A DNA stretch of 33,367 nt, taken from an uncultured Bacilli bacterium (lineage in GTDB: Bacteria; Bacillota_I; Bacilli_A; RF39; UBA660). Position 1 is the stretch's first letter. Each line of letters starts with the position of its first letter. This document shows, in pieces, positions 30,205 through 33,367 of the stretch. Under the pieces are notes generated by a model. It was not told the origin of the DNA, ran no database searches, and saw only the letters and a list, made by a program, of their open reading frames with translations. Where the stretch lies: NCBI GenBank assembly GCA_944371315.1, contig CALVXN010000008.1, forward strand, positions 1-33,367, read 5' to 3'. The translations under genes and the position numbers were made by a program.

Positions 30205-31500
30205 TTGAAAAAAATTATAAATATGTGTTTAATAATTATGATAATACCAATTTTAATGGGGGCAAAATGGAGTGAAAAATATCCAATAGTTGGCAAAGAC
30301 TTTACTTGTGAATACACTACTAATAGCGCTGATTTTTTGAAATCTTTTAAGATAGAAGTAACTAGCAATGGAATTTACGCTGTTTATCCTGATGATGATA
30401 CCAAATATAGAATAGAAACAGATGATGGAGATGATACTCCACATTATTATAACAGTAGAACTATTTATTTTACATCGTTTAACACTGAATCCTTTTTAAA
30501 AGAATATAAAGAAAACGATGGTTGTATGAGAAATATTTATTTGAAACTGCCAGGGAATGGAGATTATATATCTACCAACTGCCTAGAAGAAGAAAGTTGC
30601 ACAGTTTATACAGCAAAAAAAGATGCTTCTAGTAGTAATAATGGAGATAATACTGGCAAATTAGATGGTTATGAAGACTCAGATTATGATTGTTATCAAC
30701 CTAATGCAACTAGTTGTAAAACTTACCATGTAGATGTATCGGACATTAGAACAGTGTATGTAGAATTGGGCTTTTATAAACCCAGTAACAGCGATACTTA
30801 TGAAAGATATTTTGTAGTGTCTTATCTTCATGATTTAGATGATGGAAAGCAAGCTAAGTTAAATGAAACAATGGCAGCAACATATCAAAATTATGTTTAT
30901 GAAATAATAAATCCTGATTTAATTTTTTCTTATAGTAACGGAAAATATAATTATATAGCAGAATCCGATTTTGATATTACCTATGACCCTACCAGCACTC
31001 ATTATTACATTATTAATAAAAAATTAGATGATTCAATTTATAGCAATTATATTTCAGTAGGTCAAAACATTGGAACTTATGATCCAAGCGTATATGGTAA
31101 AGATAATAATATAGAAGAAGATTTAGAAATTAAACCAATAACATTTTGTGAAGAAAATAGAGTTTTAAAAGTATTTCAAATATTGGGATATGTGATTTTT
31201 GGAGCTAAAGTAGTAGTGCCTTTAATTCTTCTAATATTAGGAACAATAGATTTTGCAAAAGCAGTAATATCTAGTAGTGAAAAAGCACCTCAAGAAGCAT
31301 TGAAATCATTTGGTTTAAGAATTGTAGCGGCAATTATAGTATTTCTAATTCCAACATTTTTAGAGTTTTTAATATCTTTAGTAAATGAAGCATCAGAAAC
31401 CTTTAAAGAAAAAAATGAAAATTGCACTAATTGCCTGTTTAATCCATTTAATCCTGACGAATGTAAAGCATCAAACGTAGATTATGATAATGCAGATTAA
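30205..31500 (+). CDS. Large secreted protein with VirB2/TrbC-like two-helix end, paralog of the 24062 gene
   Basis: This is a 431-residue protein. Signal peptide (about 1-20, IMIIPILMGA), a large outer region (about 21-318) rich in Tyr, Asp, Asn and Ser with scattered Cys pairs (FTCEYTT, GCMRN, NCLEEESC, DCYQ, SCKTYH), then two helices (about 325-348 and 371-394) and a tail with CTNC and Cys420. The helix end GTIDFAKAV with IVFLIPT plus CxxC-x9-C matches the 185-residue protein at 24062, so the two are paralogs. Start is TTG 30205, with AAGGAAGTGA at 30191-30200. Own promoter and a bidirectional terminator behind. The family is reminiscent of T4SS pilin proteins but has an unusual, long N-terminal ectodomain. 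Function unknown; surface exposure expected. Confidence 0.75.
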   Translation: MKKIINMCLIIMIIPILMGAKWSEKYPIVGKDFTCEYTTNSADFLKSFKIEVTSNGIYAVYPDDDTKYRIETDDGDDTPHYYNSRTIYFTSFNTESFLKEYKENDGCMRNIYLKLPGNGDYISTNCLEEESCTVYTAKKDASSSNNGDNTGKLDGYEDSDYDCYQPNATSCKTYHVDVSDIRTVYVELGFYKPSNSDTYERYFVVSYLHDLDDGKQAKLNETMAATYQNYVYEIINPDLIFSYSNGKYNYIAESDFDITYDPTSTHYYIINKKLDDSIYSNYISVGQNIGTYDPSVYGKDNNIEEDLEIKPITFCEENRVLKVFQILGYVIFGAKVVVPLILLILGTIDFAKAVISSSEKAPQEALKSFGLRIVAAIIVFLIPTFLEFLISLVNEASETFKEKNENCTNCLFNPFNPDECKASNVDYDNAD

Positions 31501-31556
31501 ATATAAAAATCCATAAATATTATGCATAGTTTTATATATTTATTATAAATATTTTA

Positions 31557-31596
31557 AAAAAAAGTATTGGTTGATTATATTACCAATACTTTTTTT
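31557..31596. terminator. Bidirectional terminator between convergent genes
   Basis: A perfect 15-bp stem (31557-31571 with 31582-31596, loop TGATTATATT) has A-runs on one side and T-runs on the other, so it can stop transcription from both sides: the plus-strand gene at 30205 and prsA on the minus strand. Confidence 0.88.
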
Positions 31597-31622
31597 AAGA
31601 TTGATTTAAATTATATTATATT

Positions 31623-32654
31623 TTAATTACTTGAACTTGATTCTTGAAGTGATGCCAACATATTTTGAATATAAGTAGAATATTGTTTATTAATTTCACT
31701 ATCTTCTATTTCCATACCATATTCTTTACGATAATGTTGTAATGCTTTAATTCCGGCATCTTTATTATTATTAACATATTCAGTTCCAAGAATAGTTTTT
31801 ATTTCATCAGTAAGATTCTTTAAAGTATCTTTTTCGTATGATTTAATTTTTAAAATTACATGGTATCCTAATTCAGTAGTAATTACATCAGTAGAGTAAG
31901 CTCCATCTTTTAATTTAACAGCAGCATCAATGAGTTCATCATAAGATTCATCTAAATCCCCATAATTAATTTTGCCTAAATTTCCACCATCATCTTTAGT
32001 TGCATCATCTTCTGAATATTCTTTAGCTAATTTACTAAAAGTTTTTTCAATATCTTCATTGTTTTTCTTAGCTTCATCTAATTTTGTAATTATTTCTTTA
32101 ATAGTTTCCTTAGCTTTTTCTTCGGCTTTTTCTGTTTCTTCATCAGTAGAATCATCATCAACATCTGGCGTAATCAAAATATGAGCAATTTCCATATCTC
32201 CGATAGCTTTATTGTTGTAATATTCTTCAATTTCTTCATCAGTAATTTGTGACTTTGCGTATTCTTCAATTGCATGACTTTGAAGCATAGACAAATACCA
32301 ATAACTACGATAAGCATCAATTGTTTGATATCCGGTTTGTTGTTGAAGAACTTGTAAAAATTCATCTTCTCCGCCATAATTTTCAATGAATGCATCTACA
32401 TACGCATCAGCTTGCTCTTTAGCAGTATCAATATAATCCTTAAATTCTGTTTCCAAAACATAAGTATCAATCATAGTAATTAATGCTTGTAATCCAAAAT
32501 CATTTTTTATAGTTTCATAAAAATCATCAACGCTAATTTTTTCGCCATTTTCAAAAGTAACGATTGCTTCTTGACCATTTTCTAATTTTGGAACTTTACC
32601 GCATCCACTAACTAATGTTAAAAAAACACATAATCCAATAATTTTTTTCTTCAT
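31623..32654 (-). CDS. prsA: PrsA-type foldase lipoprotein (parvulin peptidyl-prolyl isomerase)
   Basis: This 343-residue lipoprotein folds exported proteins outside the membrane. Signal with lipobox VSGC, modified Cys18. An N-terminal chaperone part (about 35-135), a parvulin domain (about 150-280: AHILITPDVDDD, FSKLAKEYSEDDA, GGNLGKINYG, ELGYHVI), and a C-terminal helical section. The parvulin domain has an insertion of acidic residues (about 165-200, rich in Glu/Lys) longer than in B. subtilis PrsA (292 residues). AAGGAGA before ATG 32654. It has its own promoter. PrsA is needed for penicillin-binding proteins and secreted enzymes, so it may serve the PBP and Cys-rich secreted proteins of this window. 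Confidence 0.93.
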   Translation of the reverse strand: MKKKIIGLCVFLTLVSGCGKVPKLENGQEAIVTFENGEKISVDDFYETIKNDFGLQALITMIDTYVLETEFKDYIDTAKEQADAYVDAFIENYGGEDEFLQVLQQQTGYQTIDAYRSYWYLSMLQSHAIEEYAKSQITDEEIEEYYNNKAIGDMEIAHILITPDVDDDSTDEETEKAEEKAKETIKEIITKLDEAKKNNEDIEKTFSKLAKEYSEDDATKDDGGNLGKINYGDLDESYDELIDAAVKLKDGAYSTDVITTELGYHVILKIKSYEKDTLKNLTDEIKTILGTEYVNNNKDAGIKALQHYRKEYGMEIEDSEINKQYSTYIQNMLASLQESSSSN

Positions 32655-32676
32655 TTTCTATATCTCCTTCTCGAAT

Positions 32677-32705
32677 ATTATAACAAGTTTTATTTTTAAA
32701 TACAA
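32677..32705 (-). promoter_or_regulatory. Promoter of prsA
   Basis: On the minus strand TTGTAT (32705 to 32700) and TATAAT (32682 to 32677) are 17 bases apart, with an extended TG before the -10. Confidence 0.75.
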
Positions 32706-32740
32706 CAAAATCACTATATTTTCAAGGAAAAAAAGCACTC

Positions 32741-32767
32741 ACACATATCAAAAGTTACCATACAATA
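32741..32767 (+). promoter_or_regulatory. Candidate sigma-K/sigma-E promoter of the yjcZ pair
   Basis: CATACAATA at 32759-32767 matches both CATAnnnTA (sigma-K) and CATACAAT (sigma-E). An AC at 32741-32742 lies 16 bases upstream as in sigma-K promoters. The spacing is the same as at gerE. No sigma-A promoter of comparable quality is seen before the first YjcZ gene. Confidence 0.5.
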
Positions 32768-32799
32768 CTAATGAAAAGACAAAAAAGGAGGAATGATTT

Positions 32800-32886
32800 A
32801 TGAATCATTGTGGAAATGGCCTAGGTGCTGCTATAATCTTAGTATTATTTATTTTATTAATAATTATAGTAGGGGCTTTTATTTAA
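32800..32886 (+). CDS. YjcZ-family small sporulation protein (28 residues)
   Basis: This 28-residue protein has a short polar start MNHCGNGLG and one hydrophobic helix (about residues 10-28) ending GAFI. The pattern matches the tiny YjcZ/YrpK-type sporulation membrane proteins of Bacilli, which have a Gly-rich start and a helix with F-LLIIVG-A. A very strong AAAAAAGGAGGAATG precedes ATG 32800. The candidate sporulation promoter upstream and the similar gene 21 bases downstream argue that it is real despite its size. Role not known in detail; possibly a spore-membrane component. Confidence 0.85.
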   Translation: MNHCGNGLGAAIILVLFILLIIIVGAFI

Positions 32887-32907
32887 TTTAAATATAAGGA
32901 GGTTAAA

Positions 32908-33030
32908 ATGAGTTGTTGTAAAAAAGAATGCGACCCATGTGGCGGCAGCGGATTTACTGCAAGCTATGCTTTTATAGTATTAATATTATTTATTTTGCTT
33001 GCCATAATTTGGGGCGGTGCTTTTTATTAA
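32908..33030 (+). CDS. YjcZ-family small sporulation protein (40 residues)
   Basis: This 40-residue protein begins MSCCKKECDPCGGSGF (four Cys in the first eleven residues), followed by one hydrophobic helix, AFIVLILFILLAIIWGGAFY. The helix shape and WGGAFY end match YjcZ-type proteins and the gene just upstream, so the two probably arose by duplication. Cys clusters could bind metal or form disulfides, for example during spore coat maturation. TAAGGAGG at 32896-32903 precedes ATG 32908. It is followed at once by a terminator, so the pair forms a complete transcription unit. Confidence 0.88.
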   Translation: MSCCKKECDPCGGSGFTASYAFIVLILFILLAIIWGGAFY

Positions 33031-33053
33031 AGAGGATAATACCTCTTTTTTTT
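33030..33053 (+). terminator. Terminator of the yjcZ pair
   Basis: AGAGG (33031-33035) pairs with CCTCT (33042-33046), plus a flanking A-T pair, and is followed by a run of Ts. Confidence 0.82.
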
Positions 33054-33094
33054 ATGTATTAATTATAATATAATTATTGTAATGGAGGTAAATA

Positions 33095-33310
33095 ATGTTA
33101 AAAGTAAAAAATATTACAAAGAAATATGGGGAACTATTAGCAGTTGACAATTTATCATTTGAAGTGAATGATGGTGAAATATTTGGCTTACTTGGTGAAA
33201 ATGGAGCTGGAAAAACCACTACATTTAGAGTGATAATGGGATTATTAGAACCAAATAATGGAGAAGTTTTATTAAATGGCAAAAATATTGACCCATCTTT
33301 GACACTTTAA
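33095..33310 (+). pseudogene. ABC-transporter ATPase, truncated after Walker A
   Basis: This 71-residue fragment is the start of an ABC ATPase of the NatA/ABC-2 export type: LKVKNITKKYGELLAVDNLSF, Walker A GENGAGKTTTF (about 35-45), then MGLLEPNNGEVLLNGKNID. After that the family should go on with an ILPEER-like segment, signature and Walker B, but here it ends PSLTL and stop. All later motifs are missing and no other frame restores them, so it is not a working ATPase as it stands. GGAGG at 33084-33088 precedes ATG 33095. The break is near 33287. The rest of the window may be another sequence joined there: an insertion-sequence edge or an assembly join. Confidence 0.8.
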
Positions 33311-33367
33311 CGCAAAAAAATCATTTAAACCTAGGTAAAATCTAGTTTTTTTATTTTTCATGCTTGC
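33287..33367. mobile_element. Possible insertion-sequence end disrupting the ABC gene
   Basis: From about 33287 the sequence stops looking like an ABC ATPase. It reads CCATCTTTGACACTTTAACG, similar in outline to ISL3-type terminal repeats (TCTTTG-CA-CTTTA), then a small hairpin (CTAG 33331-33334 with CTAG 33342-33345, flanked by A and T runs). On the minus strand the last bases read AAG-CAT-GAA-AAA-TAA, which could be the end of a transposase. Too short to prove; an assembly artefact is equally possible. Confidence 0.35.

Noticed and set aside
29958-30368. Minus-strand open frame of over 130 codons across recX and the next gene
   Set aside because: It crosses a promoter, two ribosome sites and two real genes, and its hydrophobic composition is typical of complement of Lys/Asn-rich codons.
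24062-31500. A complete conjugation or type IV secretion system
   Set aside because: Only the two pilin-like proteins are present; no VirB4, VirD4, relaxase or lytic transglycosylase lies in the window.
1-33367. CRISPR arrays, cas genes, prophage blocks or restriction-modification systems
   Set aside because: I saw no regularly spaced repeats of 25-40 bases, no cas-like proteins, no phage structural genes and no methyltransferase in either strand.

Overview
The window is a very AT-rich stretch of a Firmicutes (Bacilli-type) chromosome that uses the standard bacterial code: Trp is written TGG and at least one gene, nfo, ends in TGA. Several gene pairs and trios are recognisable from Bacillus: tkt-sirA-yneF, parE-parC, ylbD-ylbE, nfo next to a yqfT-like gene, gerM with gerE, and ezrA with a NifS-type desulfurase and thiI. 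With GerE, GerM, SpoIIIAH, SirA, YlbD/YlbE-like and YjcZ-like proteins present, the organism very probably forms endospores or descends recently from one that did. A deep-branching, uncultured gut-type Bacilli lineage is my inference; no rRNA is present to settle it. Nearly all of it is chromosomal housekeeping sequence. Mobile-element signs are confined to the two ends.

Layout. Positions 1-1000 hold tRNA-Arg(CCT), its terminator, a 335-base gap with short direct repeats and a perfect palindrome (a possible attachment site), and a small membrane-anchored protein. Positions 1000-4600 hold an operon from a strong promoter: a stand-alone FIST-domain sensor, an aldehyde dehydrogenase and a short-chain dehydrogenase. 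Next come an HD-domain protein and tkt-sirA-yneF (4750-8060), an acidic membrane-anchored protein, parE-parC, ylbD-ylbE, an isolated type IV-pilin-like protein, and nfo converging on a DUF2624-like gene (8180-15974). A class B penicillin-binding protein and rpmG-efp follow (15990-18810).

Positions 18820-22208 are on the minus strand: two poorly characterised proteins, tRNA-Arg(TCT), gerM, gerE and spoIIIAH. From 22336 to 31500 the plus strand carries ezrA, a Cys-rich secreted two-helix membrane protein, nifS-type desulfurase, thiI, a small unknown, ackA-nrnA-recX, and a larger paralog of the Cys-rich two-helix protein. A bidirectional terminator separates this from prsA on the minus strand. 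Two tiny YjcZ-type sporulation proteins follow, and the window ends in an ABC-transporter ATPase cut off shortly after Walker A, in sequence that may be the edge of an insertion sequence.

How it fits together. DNA topology and repair (ParE/ParC, Nfo, RecX), envelope growth and folding (PBP, EzrA, PrsA), translation (L33, EF-P, two tRNA-Arg for AGR codons), tRNA thiolation (NifS plus ThiI), and fermentation (AckA, transketolase, ALDH) are interleaved with sporulation genes. Candidate sporulation promoters, with a CATAnnnTA or CATACAAT -10 box, precede gerE, the yjcZ pair and the DUF2624-like gene. The least explained items are the two paralogous CxxC-containing VirB2/TrbC-like proteins, the FIST-dehydrogenase operon, the acidic protein upstream of parE, and the broken right end.
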